A stretch of DNA of 64,000 nucleotides from Paenibacillus radicis (ex Xue et al. 2023) (GTDB lineage: Bacteria; Bacillota; Bacilli; Paenibacillales; NBRC-103111): NCBI RefSeq assembly GCF_024722015.1, contig NZ_JANQBD010000011.1, positions 124,001 through 188,000 on the forward strand, given 5' to 3'. How positions within the stretch are numbered: the first letter of the stretch is position 1; every line of letters starts with the position of its first letter. Below, one piece after another: positions 1-9,635 of the stretch. A program made the position numbers and the translations under genes. The notes beneath the pieces were generated by a model. It saw only the letters and a list, made by a program, of their open reading frames with translations. It had not been told where the DNA came from and ran no database searches.

Positions 1-568
1 CTGATACCTCTTGCTCACGTTTTTGGTCCATGGCAACCCGGTCTTGAGCTGCACGAACAACCTGCTGCTCTTTATCCTGCGGCACGACAACGACTCCGTC
101 AACATCTCCGACGATAATATCACCTGAATTAATGCTTACTCCTCCGACGGAAACAGCTACTTTCGTTTCTCCCCCGCCAAACTTACTGCCGGCCGCTACC
201 GTAGTTCCTCTGGAGAAAACAGGAAAACCAAGGTCGCGTATTCCCTTAATATCACGGATCACGCCATCTACTACGATCCCCTGCAGACCCAAGGTTTGAG
301 CTAGTCCGACAACAAAATCACCGGCTACCGCGCGGTAAGTGTCGGCCTTGGCGTCAATGACCAAAACATCTCCGGGACTCGCTTCCCGAATAGCCCTAAG
401 CACAGCCAAATTATCGCCGACAGGTATTTTAACTGTGAAGGCTCTCCCTGCAATTTTGTATTCTTCCTTTAACGGCTTGATGGCAGGATCCAGATTGGTA
501 AGGCCGTTCAAAGCATCCGAAATACTTGTAGTTGGAAGTTCAAGAAATTGGTTTTCAATTGCAGACAT
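1..568 (-). CDS. RraA-family protein (HMG aldolase / oxaloacetate decarboxylase type), partial
   Basis: The reading frame starts at the ATG at 568 and runs off the left edge, so about 189 residues are visible and the C-terminus is missing. The family signature is present near residues 94-106, a Gly-rich stretch ending in VVDGVIRD; in the family its Arg-Asp pair (R105/D106 here) binds the divalent metal and the 2-oxo acid. Members cleave 4-hydroxy-4-methyl-2-oxoglutarate or decarboxylate oxaloacetate, and some only inhibit RNase E. It lies 23 nt downstream of a flavin monooxygenase on the same strand, so it is probably the last visible gene of the sulfur-type operon. A role in removing oxaloacetate released by the neighbouring monooxygenase is an inference from context. 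Family assignment is firm and exact activity is open. Confidence 0.88.
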   Translation of the reverse strand, partial: MSAIENQFLELPTTSISDALNGLTNLDPAIKPLKEEYKIAGRAFTVKIPVGDNLAVLRAIREASPGDVLVIDAKADTYRAVAGDFVVGLAQTLGLQGIVVDGVIRDIKGIRDLGFPVFSRGTTVAAGSKFGGGETKVAVSVGGVSINSGDIIVGDVDGVVVVPQDKEQQVVRAAQDRVAMDQKREQEVS

Positions 569-591
569 TTGAGTTTCCCCTTTCCACTCCG

Positions 592-1917
592 TTATTTTGT
601 TTCCACACGCGTATACCGGTTAACGGGAATCGGCAGCCCCAGATTTTCACGAAGTGTGCGGCCCTCATATTCGGTACGGAACAACCCTCTGCTCTGCAGC
701 TCCGGGATGACTCCGTCAACGAAATCCTCTAATCCACCCGGAACGTAAGGCGGCATGATATTGAACCCGTCTGCTCCATTTCCAGCAAACCATTTCTCAA
801 TATGATCCGCTATTTGCACCGGTGTACCAACCACGATTCGATGCCCGCGCGCTCCGGCCACTTCCTTATACAACTGGCGAAGAGTGAGCCCTTCCCTGCG
901 CGCGAGATTAAGCAGCAGTTGCGGGCGGCTTTTCCGTCCGTTCGATTCCGGAATGTCAGGAAGCTGATCATCTAACGAATACCCGCTTAGATCAAATTGG
1001 AATCTTTCAGAAAGGGAAGCAATCGCTCTGGAATCATCGACAAAGCTTTGCAAATATTCATATTTATCTCTCGCTTCCCGCTCAGTCTTACCAATAACCG
1101 GAAGGAGTCCGGGCAAGATGAGCAGATGCTCGGGAGAACGGCCATACTGCTGTAAGCGGCCTTTTAAGCTGGAATAAAAAAGCTGCGCTTCCTCTAACGT
1201 CTGTTGGGCTGTGAACACAACCTCTCCAATTCGAGCGGCGAGATCTTGCCCGGTATCGGAAGAGCCGGCTTGAATAACGACCGGATGTCCCTGAGGACTT
1301 CGTGTCACATTCAGAGGCCCCTTCACGGAATAATATTTGCCTGCATGGTTCAATGTGTGCAGCTTATTCCTATCTATGTAATCACCGGTAGTCTTATTGA
1401 CAATATAAGGATCTTCCTCCCAGCTGTCCCACAAACCTTTGACAACCTCAACAAATTCCTCTGCACGCTCATACCGGATCCCATGCTCCTCATGCTGATC
1501 TCTATTGAAGTTTTGCGCTGCTGACAATGTCGAAGTCGTTACTACATTCCAGGCCGCCCGGCCCCGGCTTAATAGATCCACTGAAGCGAGCAAGCGAGCC
1601 AGATTAAATGGTTCATAGTAAGTAGTGGAAGCCGTGACAGCTAAGCCAATACGCTCCGTAACCTTGGATAGCGCCGCAAGAAGCGTAATAGGTTCAAACC
1701 GTGCAACAACCGATGCAGGAGAATCAGGCGAAGTCGTTAATCCGTCTGCCAAAAAAACCATATCAAACTTAGCCCGCTCCGCCGTCTGGGCCAATTGCTG
1801 AATTAATTCGAAGTTTTCACTACCTGCTTGAGCTTCATGATGTCTCCAACCGGCAACATGATGTCCAGCAGCTTGTAAAAATAAACCGAATTTTAGTTGT
1901 CTAACCGTTTGACTCAT
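592..1917 (-). CDS. LLM-class flavin-dependent monooxygenase (NtaA/SnaA/DszA type) 1
   Basis: A 441-residue protein of the bacterial-luciferase-like superfamily, NtaA/SnaA/DszA branch, which also includes B. subtilis YxeK and YtnJ. These cytoplasmic FMNH2-dependent enzymes insert oxygen to break C-S or C-N bonds and need a separate flavin reductase; none is seen nearby. Supporting motifs are an N-terminal AAGHHVAGWRH, the GRAAWNVVTT segment near residue 120, VIQAGSSDTG in the middle and the C-terminal EGRTLRENLGL. Length matches the branch (about 440). It is one of three paralogues in the first 10 kb and sits downstream of a family-5 binding protein gene (50 nt gap) and just upstream of the RraA gene. 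The substrate cannot be read from sequence; an S-substituted cysteine or sulfur-bearing peptide is an inference from the importer and OsmC neighbours. Confidence 0.93.
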   Translation of the reverse strand: MSQTVRQLKFGLFLQAAGHHVAGWRHHEAQAGSENFELIQQLAQTAERAKFDMVFLADGLTTSPDSPASVVARFEPITLLAALSKVTERIGLAVTASTTYYEPFNLARLLASVDLLSRGRAAWNVVTTSTLSAAQNFNRDQHEEHGIRYERAEEFVEVVKGLWDSWEEDPYIVNKTTGDYIDRNKLHTLNHAGKYYSVKGPLNVTRSPQGHPVVIQAGSSDTGQDLAARIGEVVFTAQQTLEEAQLFYSSLKGRLQQYGRSPEHLLILPGLLPVIGKTEREARDKYEYLQSFVDDSRAIASLSERFQFDLSGYSLDDQLPDIPESNGRKSRPQLLLNLARREGLTLRQLYKEVAGARGHRIVVGTPVQIADHIEKWFAGNGADGFNIMPPYVPGGLEDFVDGVIPELQSRGLFRTEYEGRTLRENLGLPIPVNRYTRVETK

Positions 1918-1966
1918 ATTCGACGAACACCTTCATTCCTTGAAATGTATGATTGCATTCATGGCT

Positions 1967-3514
1967 TTATTTGGCTGGCTTCAGCTTAATATCTTCTGCA
2001 TAGAACATTTCGTCCATTCTCGGATTGAATTCGATTCTATTATTGACTCCATACGTAAATTTGTTTTGATAAAGATAAATTCTCGGACGGCCGTCCGCAA
2101 GAATCTCTTGTACCTTCTTATACTGTTCTTCTCTTTCCTTATCATTAAGATTGCTCGAAGCAGCTTTCAGAAGTTTGTCCACTTCCGGATTGCTGTAATC
2201 CGTTTGCTGCTTTGCTCTTTCTGTGATGAACGGCTCCAGCGGCAGTGGCGATTCAAACATCGAATTTCCTTTACCCTGCAAAGCAAGCTCTTTGAACGTG
2301 TTGGAATTATCACGCTGCTTATACTGAGTTTGTTCCAATATTTCAAGCTTTACTTTGAAACCGACATCCTTCAAATTAGCAGCAATTGTTTCTGCGATCT
2401 CTTTAAACGAAACCGGTGAGCTTAATGTCAATTCAGCACCATTCGGGTAGCCGGCTTCCGCAAGTAATTGTTTGGAGCGTTCTTTATTGTAAATATTCGT
2501 GTTAAACAATTTCGGGTTATTGCCTAAGATCCCGGGACCTATACCTTCTTGGGTTGGCACTCCTGCACCTCCCAGCACATTATCTACCAGTGTTTTCTTG
2601 TCGATAGCCAGTTCAATTGCTTCGCGAACCTTTGGATTCTCTGTTAGGGTCCCAGGAGTTTGCCGAACCAGCAAGCTTTGCACCCGTGCGCTATCTTGCT
2701 GTGTAAAGTAAGTGGTACCACTATCTTTTACACGCTTGATGTCCTCTGGCGGTATGGTGATGGCAATGTCTACTGCGCCTGTTAACAGCTCGGAAATACG
2801 CGTCGTTGATTCAGGAATAGTACGGAATACGAGTCTGTCCCATTTCGGAGCTCCGCCATAATAATCTGTATTTTTTACCAGTTCCACCCGGTCATCCTTA
2901 ATCCATTTGACATATTTGTAAGGGCCTGTTCCGACCGGATTTTTCATAAAATTGTCCAGCCCCTGCTCTTGAAAATATTTCGACGGTAAAATACCTGAAC
3001 TGATCCTGCTCAAACGCGCCAATAAAATTGGATCGGGCTCCTTCGTAATAATATCGACCGTAAAATCATCTACAATCTTAACTTCTTTAATAACGGAATA
3101 AGAGGAATAATCAATAAGCTTCTTATCGTTAGCGGCTCTCTCTAGTGTAAATTTCACATCAGCTGCGGTGAACGGATCACCATTATGAAACTTCACTCCC
3201 TGCTTCAGCTTGAATCTCCACGTCGTATCATTCGTACGTTCCCATGAAGTAGCTAGACTAGGTATTTTCTTCTGCGGGTCCGATCCGTCTTTCTTAACCA
3301 AATAATCAAATAGATTGACTTGAATGGCTTCCGTTTGCGTATTGCCGTGGTTATGGATATCAAAGGTTACATTGTCGGTTGTTTGTGCAATCGTCAACAC
3401 CTTCTCTTTACCCGTCTCTGCTGCTCCTGTTCCCGCACCTTTAGTGCTGCTGCAGCCTGTAATCGCCAATAGGATCAATAGTGTTATGACCGGAAATTTA
3501 CGAATCCAATTCAT
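1967..3514 (-). CDS. ABC transporter substrate-binding lipoprotein, family 5 (peptide/glutathione type)
   Basis: A 515-residue extracytoplasmic binding protein. It has a type II signal peptide with lipobox LAITGC and the lipid-anchor Cys at residue 21. The SBP family 5 body shows KQGVKFHNGDPFTAADVKF and later GTGPYKYVKW, both typical of DppA/OppA/GsiB proteins. It should capture a peptide-like or S-conjugated ligand outside the membrane and hand it to the Dpp-type permeases and ATPases encoded upstream (4973-10556). It lies between two monooxygenase genes, so import and oxidative breakdown appear to be co-expressed. A GGAGGGG ribosome site precedes the ATG. Ligand unknown. Confidence 0.95.
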   Translation of the reverse strand: MNWIRKFPVITLLILLAITGCSSTKGAGTGAAETGKEKVLTIAQTTDNVTFDIHNHGNTQTEAIQVNLFDYLVKKDGSDPQKKIPSLATSWERTNDTTWRFKLKQGVKFHNGDPFTAADVKFTLERAANDKKLIDYSSYSVIKEVKIVDDFTVDIITKEPDPILLARLSRISSGILPSKYFQEQGLDNFMKNPVGTGPYKYVKWIKDDRVELVKNTDYYGGAPKWDRLVFRTIPESTTRISELLTGAVDIAITIPPEDIKRVKDSGTTYFTQQDSARVQSLLVRQTPGTLTENPKVREAIELAIDKKTLVDNVLGGAGVPTQEGIGPGILGNNPKLFNTNIYNKERSKQLLAEAGYPNGAELTLSSPVSFKEIAETIAANLKDVGFKVKLEILEQTQYKQRDNSNTFKELALQGKGNSMFESPLPLEPFITERAKQQTDYSNPEVDKLLKAASSNLNDKEREEQYKKVQEILADGRPRIYLYQNKFTYGVNNRIEFNPRMDEMFYAEDIKLKPAK

Positions 3515-3571
3515 CTTTTCTGTCCCCTCCGAATATATGCATATCTAATGCAAATGCTAACCTCTATTTTA

Positions 3572-4900
3572 TTATCGCTGTCCCGCAAACTGATTGCTTG
3601 GGCGGGTTAACCCCAAATTCTCCCGAAGTGTTCTTCCCTTGTATTCCGTATGGAACAGCCCCCTGCGCTGCAGCTCCGGGATAACGAGACGGGCAAAATC
3701 ATCGAGACCTGTCGGCAGCTGTTGGGGTCTGATAACAAAACCATCGCAGGCTCCATTCAGGAACCACTCCTCCAATTGATCAGCCACCTGAACGGCTGTA
3801 CCCGCAAAGGTCCGGTGTCCATTACCTCCGGAAGCTCTTTGAATTAATTGGCGTATGGTGAGCTTTTCCGTTTCAATCATATTTTTCATAAGCTCAAAAC
3901 GGCTTCTGGTTTCATTAATTGTTTCAGGATCAGGCAGCTGTGGAACAGGGCCATCCAACGGATAGGAGAACAAATCTACCTTTAATCGGTCTGAAAGCCG
4001 CTTCAATCCCAGTTCGGGTATAATGGATTCATGGAGCTCAGCCTCTTTCTCCTTGGCTTCTGATTCCGTTTCTCCTACGATCGAGCTGAATCCAGGCACA
4101 ATTTGTACATCATCCGGACTACGACCATATCGAGATAATCTGGATTTTACATCTGCATAAAAGGCTTGAGCCTCTTTCAAAGTTTGTTGTGCCGTGTATA
4201 CGATTTCTCCCGTTCGGGCAGCGAGCTCTTTGCCTTCTTCTGATGATCCCGCCTGAGCCAGTACTGGATAGCCTTGAGGAGGTCGCGGGATATTTAACGG
4301 ACCTTTAACTGAAAATGAATCGCCTTTGTGATTGATCGCATGGATCTTCTCTGTATCGGTGTAGACTCCCGTACCTTTGTCAGCAACCAAAGCATCATCC
4401 TCCCAGCTATCCCACAGCTTGGTTGTTAATTGAACAAATTCCAACGCCCGGTTATAACGTTCCGCATGTTCAAAATGCTCCTCCCTACTGAAATTCAAAT
4501 GGGTTTTGCCAATTCCCGTCGTAACGATATTCCAGCCTGCCCGTCCACCGCTTAAATGATCCAGGGAGGCAAAATAACGTGCCGTATGATAAGGTTCGTT
4601 ATACGAAGTGGATACGGTAGCTATCAATCCGATTTGCTCCGTTACTGCAGCCAAAGCCGACAACAACGTATAAGGTTCCAGCCGTCCAAGCGCTTGATGC
4701 TTCACACTGCCGCCAAGATCATAGCCGTCTGCCAAAAATACGCTGTGGAACTTGGCTTGCTCTGCACGTTGAGCCATCTTCTTATAGAAGGCCAGATCGG
4801 TCACGCGCTCGGGTTCTGCTTTGGAGAGTCTCCATGCGGTTTCATGAAATCCAGTGCTGTTCATAAAAAAGTGTAATGTCATTTGACGTTTGCTACTCAT
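3572..4900 (-). CDS. LLM-class flavin-dependent monooxygenase (NtaA/SnaA/DszA type) 2
   Basis: A 442-residue paralogue of the other two luciferase-like monooxygenases here. It keeps GRAGWNIVTTGIG, VLAQAGSSEEGKELAA and the C-terminal GRTLRENLGLTRP. The N-terminus differs (STGFHETAWRLS replaces the AAGHHVAGWRH block), as does the segment before the C-terminus (VIRPQQLPTGLDD replaces NIMPPYVPGGLED). The active-site rim has therefore probably diverged and the substrate may differ. It is placed between the ATPase gene (4973) and the binding-protein gene (3514) on the same strand. It is a cytoplasmic FMNH2-dependent oxygenase by family. Confidence 0.93.
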   Translation of the reverse strand: MSSKRQMTLHFFMNSTGFHETAWRLSKAEPERVTDLAFYKKMAQRAEQAKFHSVFLADGYDLGGSVKHQALGRLEPYTLLSALAAVTEQIGLIATVSTSYNEPYHTARYFASLDHLSGGRAGWNIVTTGIGKTHLNFSREEHFEHAERYNRALEFVQLTTKLWDSWEDDALVADKGTGVYTDTEKIHAINHKGDSFSVKGPLNIPRPPQGYPVLAQAGSSEEGKELAARTGEIVYTAQQTLKEAQAFYADVKSRLSRYGRSPDDVQIVPGFSSIVGETESEAKEKEAELHESIIPELGLKRLSDRLKVDLFSYPLDGPVPQLPDPETINETRSRFELMKNMIETEKLTIRQLIQRASGGNGHRTFAGTAVQVADQLEEWFLNGACDGFVIRPQQLPTGLDDFARLVIPELQRRGLFHTEYKGRTLRENLGLTRPSNQFAGQR

Positions 4901-4972
4901 TCTGGTTCACCTCATGTTAATTATGAATAGTGTGGCTATGTACAATATCTGAAGTACAGCCGATGCTTTTTT

Positions 4973-5959
4973 TTATATCGCAAAGTGGCAGGCCACTCCA
5001 TGCCCGCTAACATTTATTTCAAATTGTGGAGTCTGGCTGCGGCAAATATCCTTCGCAATAGGGCAGCGTGTATGAAAGCTGCAGCCGCCAGGAGGATTGG
5101 CAGGATTCGGAAGATCTCCCTGCAGGATGATACGCTCCTTCTTCTCCTTCGGATGAGAAACTGGAATAGCGGATAATAAAGATTGCGTATAGGGATGCTT
5201 TGGATTGGAGAACAATTCATCCCTGTGCGCCAGCTCAACAATTTTGCCAAGATACATGACAGCGATCCTCTCGCTGATGAATTTTACAGTAGCTAAGCCG
5301 TGCGCGATAAATATATAGGTCAGCTGGTATTCCTTTTGCAGCTTTTTTAATAAGTTTAAAATCTGCGCTTGTATCGAAACATCGAGAGCCGAGACAGCCT
5401 CGTCACATACGATCAGCTTCGGCTTTAATGCCAATGCCCTGGCGATACCTACACGCTGCCGTTGGCCTCCGCTGAACTCATGAGGATACCTGTTCATCTG
5501 ATGTTCGCTTAAGCCTACAACTTCCATCAGCTCGATGACTGTATTCCTCAGCTGGTCTTTATTGGATACACCGTGAATTCGCAACGGTTCCGCAATTATG
5601 TCCTCAATTTTCATTCTTGGATTCAATGAAGCATACGGATCCTGGAAAATAACCTGTAAATCACGCCGAACCTTACGGATCTCATTGCTGTCTAGTCCCG
5701 ATAATTTCCGTTGATCAAACCAAACCTCCCCTTCAGTGGGTTCCAGCAGCTGCAGGATCATTTGTCCTGCGGTTGATTTGCCGCAGCCTGATTCGCCGAC
5801 AATGCCAAGTGTTTCGCCCCTCTTTACCGAGAAGCTAAGACCGTCTACAGCTCTGACATATCCAGTTTCCTTGGAGAATAAGCCCTGCTTGAACGGATAA
5901 TATTTTTTCAAGTCTTTTACTTCCAATAACGGGTGTTCGTCTATAATTATTGAACTCAT
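4973..5959 (-). CDS. Peptide ABC transporter ATP-binding protein, OppF/DppF type
   Basis: A 328-residue ATPase. It shows Walker [10 protein letters not shown] near residue 54, the Q-loop VIFQDPYASLNP, the signature FSGGQRQRVGIARAL, Walker B LIVCDEAVSALD and the C-terminal Cys-containing oligopeptide extension (GGCSFHTRCP...C). It energises import with the partner ATPase encoded immediately upstream. Its ATG overlaps that partner's stop by 4 nt (ATGA, 5956-5959), indicating translational coupling. Confidence 0.95.
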   Translation of the reverse strand: MSSIIIDEHPLLEVKDLKKYYPFKQGLFSKETGYVRAVDGLSFSVKRGETLGIVGESGCGKSTAGQMILQLLEPTEGEVWFDQRKLSGLDSNEIRKVRRDLQVIFQDPYASLNPRMKIEDIIAEPLRIHGVSNKDQLRNTVIELMEVVGLSEHQMNRYPHEFSGGQRQRVGIARALALKPKLIVCDEAVSALDVSIQAQILNLLKKLQKEYQLTYIFIAHGLATVKFISERIAVMYLGKIVELAHRDELFSNPKHPYTQSLLSAIPVSHPKEKKERIILQGDLPNPANPPGGCSFHTRCPIAKDICRSQTPQFEINVSGHGVACHFAI

Positions 5960-6939
5960 ACTACGTCACCTTTACCTTCTGCATGAAAGCAGCGGACCTG
6001 ATGCCCCATTGCCTTTTCTTCCAGAACCGGCTTCTGCAAGCTGCATATTTCGGTTGCGGCAGAGCATCGGGCTTGAAACGCACACCCGGACGGAAGATGC
6101 CGCAGATTAGGAATCGTTCCTGGAATGGAGTACAACTCCTCCTGCTGCTCATTAATTTGAGGCAATGAGCTTAATAAACCAATGGTGTAAGGATGAAGCG
6201 GATGATCAAACAATTCGACAGCAGCAGCTTCCTCAACCACCTCACCGGCGTACATAACCACGACACGATCGGCCATTTCGGCTACAACTCCCAAATCATG
6301 GGTAATCAATATAACCCCCATCTCCAGCGTTGCTTTAAGCTTCCCGATCAGCTCCAATATTTGTGCCTGAATGGTTACATCGAGCGCTGTCGTAGGCTCA
6401 TCAGCAATCAGCAGCTTGGGACTGCAGGAGAGGGCCATCGCTATCATCACTCTTTGTCTCATACCACCCGATAACTGATGCGGAAAGGAGTCGACTATCT
6501 TGTCAGGTCGCGGAATCCCGACCAACTCCAGCATTTCGATACTCCTTCTGCGTGCCTCCTTCTTACTTAGCCCTGTATGAACAAGGACAGATTCGGAGAT
6601 TTGATAGCCGATCGTAAATACCGGATTGAGCGAGGTCATCGGCTCCTGAAAAATCATGGATACCTCATTGCCACGAATTTTGCGCATTTCCTTTTTGTCC
6701 ATTTCCAGCAGATTTCTGCCTTCCAGCAGGATCTTCCCACCAACAATCTCACCCGGGCGAGCCACAAGACCAATGATAGACAGCGAGGTGACGCTTTTGC
6801 CGCAGCCCGATTCCCCCACAATACATAAGGTTTCTCCTTTGGCAACGCTGAACGAAACTTTATTGACGGCAGGGACTATTCCTTCATTCGTTACAAACGA
6901 AGTTTGCAGTTCCCGGACCTCCAGCAATGTTTCCGGCAT
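5956..6939 (-). CDS. Peptide ABC transporter ATP-binding protein, OppD/DppD type
   Basis: A 327-residue ATPase with Walker [13 protein letters not shown]-loop [12 protein letters not shown], signature [15 protein letters not shown], Walker [13 protein letters not shown] and the oligopeptide-transporter C-terminal extension with spaced Cys residues. The GGM variant in the signature and the alanine-rich Walker B are typical of the D-type subunit. It forms a heterodimer with the F-type subunit encoded downstream. The gene is preceded by GGGAGGG and lies 36 nt after the DppC-type permease gene. Confidence 0.95.
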   Translation of the reverse strand: MPETLLEVRELQTSFVTNEGIVPAVNKVSFSVAKGETLCIVGESGCGKSVTSLSIIGLVARPGEIVGGKILLEGRNLLEMDKKEMRKIRGNEVSMIFQEPMTSLNPVFTIGYQISESVLVHTGLSKKEARRRSIEMLELVGIPRPDKIVDSFPHQLSGGMRQRVMIAMALSCSPKLLIADEPTTALDVTIQAQILELIGKLKATLEMGVILITHDLGVVAEMADRVVVMYAGEVVEEAAAVELFDHPLHPYTIGLLSSLPQINEQQEELYSIPGTIPNLRHLPSGCAFQARCSAATEICSLQKPVLEEKAMGHQVRCFHAEGKGDVV

Positions 6940-6975
6940 TTCATGCCCTCCCTTCTCGCACTCAACAAATGGGCA

Positions 6976-7893
6976 TCAATTTAATTTCGGGTCCAGCCAA
7001 TCACGCAGCCAATCCCCGACAAAAATAACTGCTAAAACCGTAATTGTAATTACCACTCCAGGGAAGGTGGCAACCCACCAGCTAGTGGCCAAATATTGCC
7101 GCCCATCGCTCAGCATCCCGCCCCATGAAACATCCGGGGATTGGATTCCAAGCCCAAGAAAGCTTAGGGAAGCTTCCGCAATGATGAAACGGCCTACGCT
7201 CAACGTAGAGATGACGATAAATGAAGAAATAACGTTCGGGAGCACATGGACAAAAATAATTCGGAAGTCACCTGCACCAACTGCTCTTGCAGAACGGACA
7301 AAATCACGCTCGCGGACAGCCAAGACCTCGCTTCGGACCATCCTTGCGTAGCTCACCCAACTGGTTACGCCAATAACGAAGATAAGCGTTCCAATTCCGG
7401 GCCCGAGCACGAACATAAAGAGCATCATGAACAAAATAGTCGGTATAGCCAAAAGTGCATCGACAATTCGCATAATCAAACTATCAATCCAACGGCCGTA
7501 ATAACCGGAAATCAGCCCCAAAACAATCCCGATGATGCCTGAAACTACGACAGAGCAAAATCCGACGATAAGTGAGACACGTGAGCCATAAATTAATCGG
7601 CTCCATATATCCCTGCCTAAATTATCTGTTCCAAAAGGATATTCCGCCAAACCTCTAGCCGCCCATGCTGGTGGAAGCAGCTTGCGAGCCACATTAGTTT
7701 GAGCAGGGTCATGCAATGCCAGAACAGGAGCAGCGACAGCAATAATCGCAATAACAAAAAGGACAACCATGCCCACAGCTCCTGTTTTACTTTGAACCAG
7801 CCTTTTAAAGGCGCTCTTCAGCCATCCTTTTCTGTCAACAGACTGCACCGGCAAGGACGAAGGAGCGGTCTTAGTTTCGATAGTTACAGACAA
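6976..7893 (-). CDS. Peptide ABC transporter permease, DppC/GsiD type
   Basis: A 305-residue inner-membrane permease. An N-terminal cytoplasmic tail of about 35 residues precedes a first membrane helix, followed by five further helices. The EAA-type coupling segment is visible as EASLSFLGLGIQSPDVSWG and the C-terminus as GDWLRDWLDPKLN, both characteristic of DppC. The start is TTG: the AGGAGG at about 7901-7906 lies 7 nt upstream and no ATG fits. Its DppB partner is not adjacent but at 9636-10556, separated by a monooxygenase gene on the other strand. This is unusual for this conserved B-C-D-F order. Confidence 0.94.
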   Translation of the reverse strand: MSVTIETKTAPSSLPVQSVDRKGWLKSAFKRLVQSKTGAVGMVVLFVIAIIAVAAPVLALHDPAQTNVARKLLPPAWAARGLAEYPFGTDNLGRDIWSRLIYGSRVSLIVGFCSVVVSGIIGIVLGLISGYYGRWIDSLIMRIVDALLAIPTILFMMLFMFVLGPGIGTLIFVIGVTSWVSYARMVRSEVLAVRERDFVRSARAVGAGDFRIIFVHVLPNVISSFIVISTLSVGRFIIAEASLSFLGLGIQSPDVSWGGMLSDGRQYLATSWWVATFPGVVITITVLAVIFVGDWLRDWLDPKLN

Positions 7894-8119
7894 CTCCTCA
7901 CCTCCTACACTCTCAATAACCTACATATCCTAGAAGATTAATGGGTTTTAAACTCAAAAAAAATAGTTCCTCAAAAGCTTTTAAAGAGGTCTTCAGCCGA
8001 CTGATCGACACAGAACCATTCATAAATACAGCATAACACAGGCTTATTCAAACAATATAATACTTAATTGTTATCGTGCTATAACTTGCGGGAATGAGGA
8101 AAGTTACGGCTTTTTTAGT

Positions 8120-8149
8120 TGACAAGTAGGATTTTAACCAATTATAGTT
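8120..8149 (+). promoter_or_regulatory. Sigma-A-like promoter for the forward monooxygenase
   Basis: TTGACA (8120-8125), an 18-nt spacer and TATAGT (8144-8149) form a good vegetative promoter reading toward 8242, giving a leader of roughly 85 nt. The 348-nt gap 7894-8241 separates divergent genes and must also hold the start signals of the leftward DppC operon, which I could not place. It contains TTATCGTGCTATAA (8072-8085), an inverted TTAT/ATAA pair of LysR-box type that could serve the LysR regulator at 11332. That last point is only a suggestion. Confidence 0.6.
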
Positions 8150-8241
8150 CCTTATTAATACACATAGGAATAGTGTGAATTTAATTGCACCAGCTTCAAC
8201 TCAAACCTCAAAAAAGTATCAATCAAAGGAGAATCTAAACA

Positions 8242-9558
8242 ATGAGCAATTCAACCAGGAAAATCAAGCTCGGACTTTTCATCCAAGCTGCAGGGCATCA
8301 TGTAGGCGGATGGCGTCATCCTGATGCACAGGCCGGGGGAGAAAATTTATCTCTGCTGCAGCATATTGCGCAAACTGCGGAGCGTGGAAAATTCGACCTG
8401 CTATTCATTGGAGACGGATTGGGTACATCGCCTAACGCTGCTCCCTCCGTTGTCGCCCGGTTTGAGCCCTTAACCTTACTGGGCTTTTTGTCAGCGGTCA
8501 CCAAGCATATCGGGCTTGCCGCAACCTCCTCAACGACTTACGGCGAACCGTTTCATATGGCTCGTGCCTTTGCTTCGCTGGACCATTTGAGCGGAGGAAG
8601 GGCCGCCTGGAATGTCGTGACAACTTCGTCTGCGGAAACTGCACTGAATTTCAGCAAAGACAGCCATCCAGATCATTCATCCCGCTATGAGAAGGCTAAG
8701 GAATTTGTGGAAGTCGTTAAGGGACTGTGGGATAGCTGGGAAGACGGGGCTTTCATCCACGACAAGGAATCCGGGGTATTTTTTGATAAAACAAAGCTTC
8801 ACTACTTGGATCATAAAGGACCGAATTACTCAGTTAGAGGACCGTTGAACGTCTCCAGACCTCCTCAAGGCTATCCCGTGCTTATTCAGGCTGGATCGTC
8901 AAATACGGGTCAAGATGTCGGAGCGGAAATTGCCGATATTATATTTACTGCCCAACAATCATTAAAGGATGCCCAATCCTTCTATGCCGGAATCAAAAGC
9001 AAATTAGCACAGCACGGAAAGTCTCCGGAACATTTCTTCATCATGCCTGGCCTGATGCCCATTATCGGAAAAACAGAGCAGGAAGCAAGAGACAAGTTTG
9101 ACCAATTATCGAGTTGGGTTGATCTGTCCGTCGGTCTGGATGCGTTATCTGCTCGCCTCGGACAAGACGTATCCAAATTCCCGCTAGATGAGCTTCTTCC
9201 AGAGCTGCCGGAAACGGATGGCGCCAAAAGCCGATCACATTTGCTCACAGCATTAGCCAGACGCGAGCAATTAACGGTTCGCCAGTTGGCCTATCGGGTC
9301 GCAGGCTCGCGTGGACACGGCGTTATTCTCGGCACCCCCTCCCAAATTGCTGACCATATGGAAGAATGGTTTGCTGGTAATGCCGCCGATGGCTTTAATA
9401 TCATGCCGCCCTACTTCCCTGGCGGACTCGAAGATTTTGTTGAGCTTGTAGTTCCCGAGCTGCAGCGCAGAGGTTTATTCCGAACTGAATATGAGGGTCG
9501 CACGCTTCGTGAAAACTTAGGATTGCCTCGTCCGAAGAGCCGATATGCCCGTGTATAA
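8242..9558 (+). CDS. LLM-class flavin-dependent monooxygenase (NtaA/SnaA/DszA type) 3
   Basis: A 438-residue paralogue, closest by eye to the 592-1917 protein: both begin with a FxQAAGHHVxGWRH block and share NAADGFNIMPPY / GADGFNIMPPY, EGRTLRENLGLP and a similar C-terminus. The start is the ATG at 8242 behind AAAGGAG. It is the only forward-strand gene in the first 43 kb apart from spurious frames. It lies between the DppB (9636) and DppC (7893) permease genes with its own promoter upstream and terminator downstream, so it is transcribed as a single cistron. This suggests a duplication inserted into a formerly continuous dppBCDF operon. Family activity is FMNH2-dependent oxidative cleavage; substrate unknown. 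Confidence 0.94.
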   Translation: MSNSTRKIKLGLFIQAAGHHVGGWRHPDAQAGGENLSLLQHIAQTAERGKFDLLFIGDGLGTSPNAAPSVVARFEPLTLLGFLSAVTKHIGLAATSSTTYGEPFHMARAFASLDHLSGGRAAWNVVTTSSAETALNFSKDSHPDHSSRYEKAKEFVEVVKGLWDSWEDGAFIHDKESGVFFDKTKLHYLDHKGPNYSVRGPLNVSRPPQGYPVLIQAGSSNTGQDVGAEIADIIFTAQQSLKDAQSFYAGIKSKLAQHGKSPEHFFIMPGLMPIIGKTEQEARDKFDQLSSWVDLSVGLDALSARLGQDVSKFPLDELLPELPETDGAKSRSHLLTALARREQLTVRQLAYRVAGSRGHGVILGTPSQIADHMEEWFAGNAADGFNIMPPYFPGGLEDFVELVVPELQRRGLFRTEYEGRTLRENLGLPRPKSRYARV

Positions 9559-9570
9559 CGAATAACATAT

Positions 9571-9613
9571 AGCCCGGTGATATCAAGGTCAACTGCCTTG
9601 GAATCACCGGGCT
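9571..9613 (+). terminator. Rho-independent terminator, probably bidirectional
   Basis: A long hairpin: AGCCCGGTGAT pairs with ATCACCGGGCT, with an inner TCAAGG/CCTTGG stem. A weakly T-rich run (CATCTTGTTT) follows on the plus strand. It lies between the convergent ends of the forward monooxygenase (9558) and the leftward permease (9636), so it may serve both. Confidence 0.75.
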
Positions 9614-9635
9614 CATCTTGTTTATGTACAACAAG

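Noticed and set aside
7894..8241. A riboswitch (SAM or T-box) before the sulfur-type genes
   Set aside because: No conserved core or terminator/antiterminator pair can be recognised in either direction.
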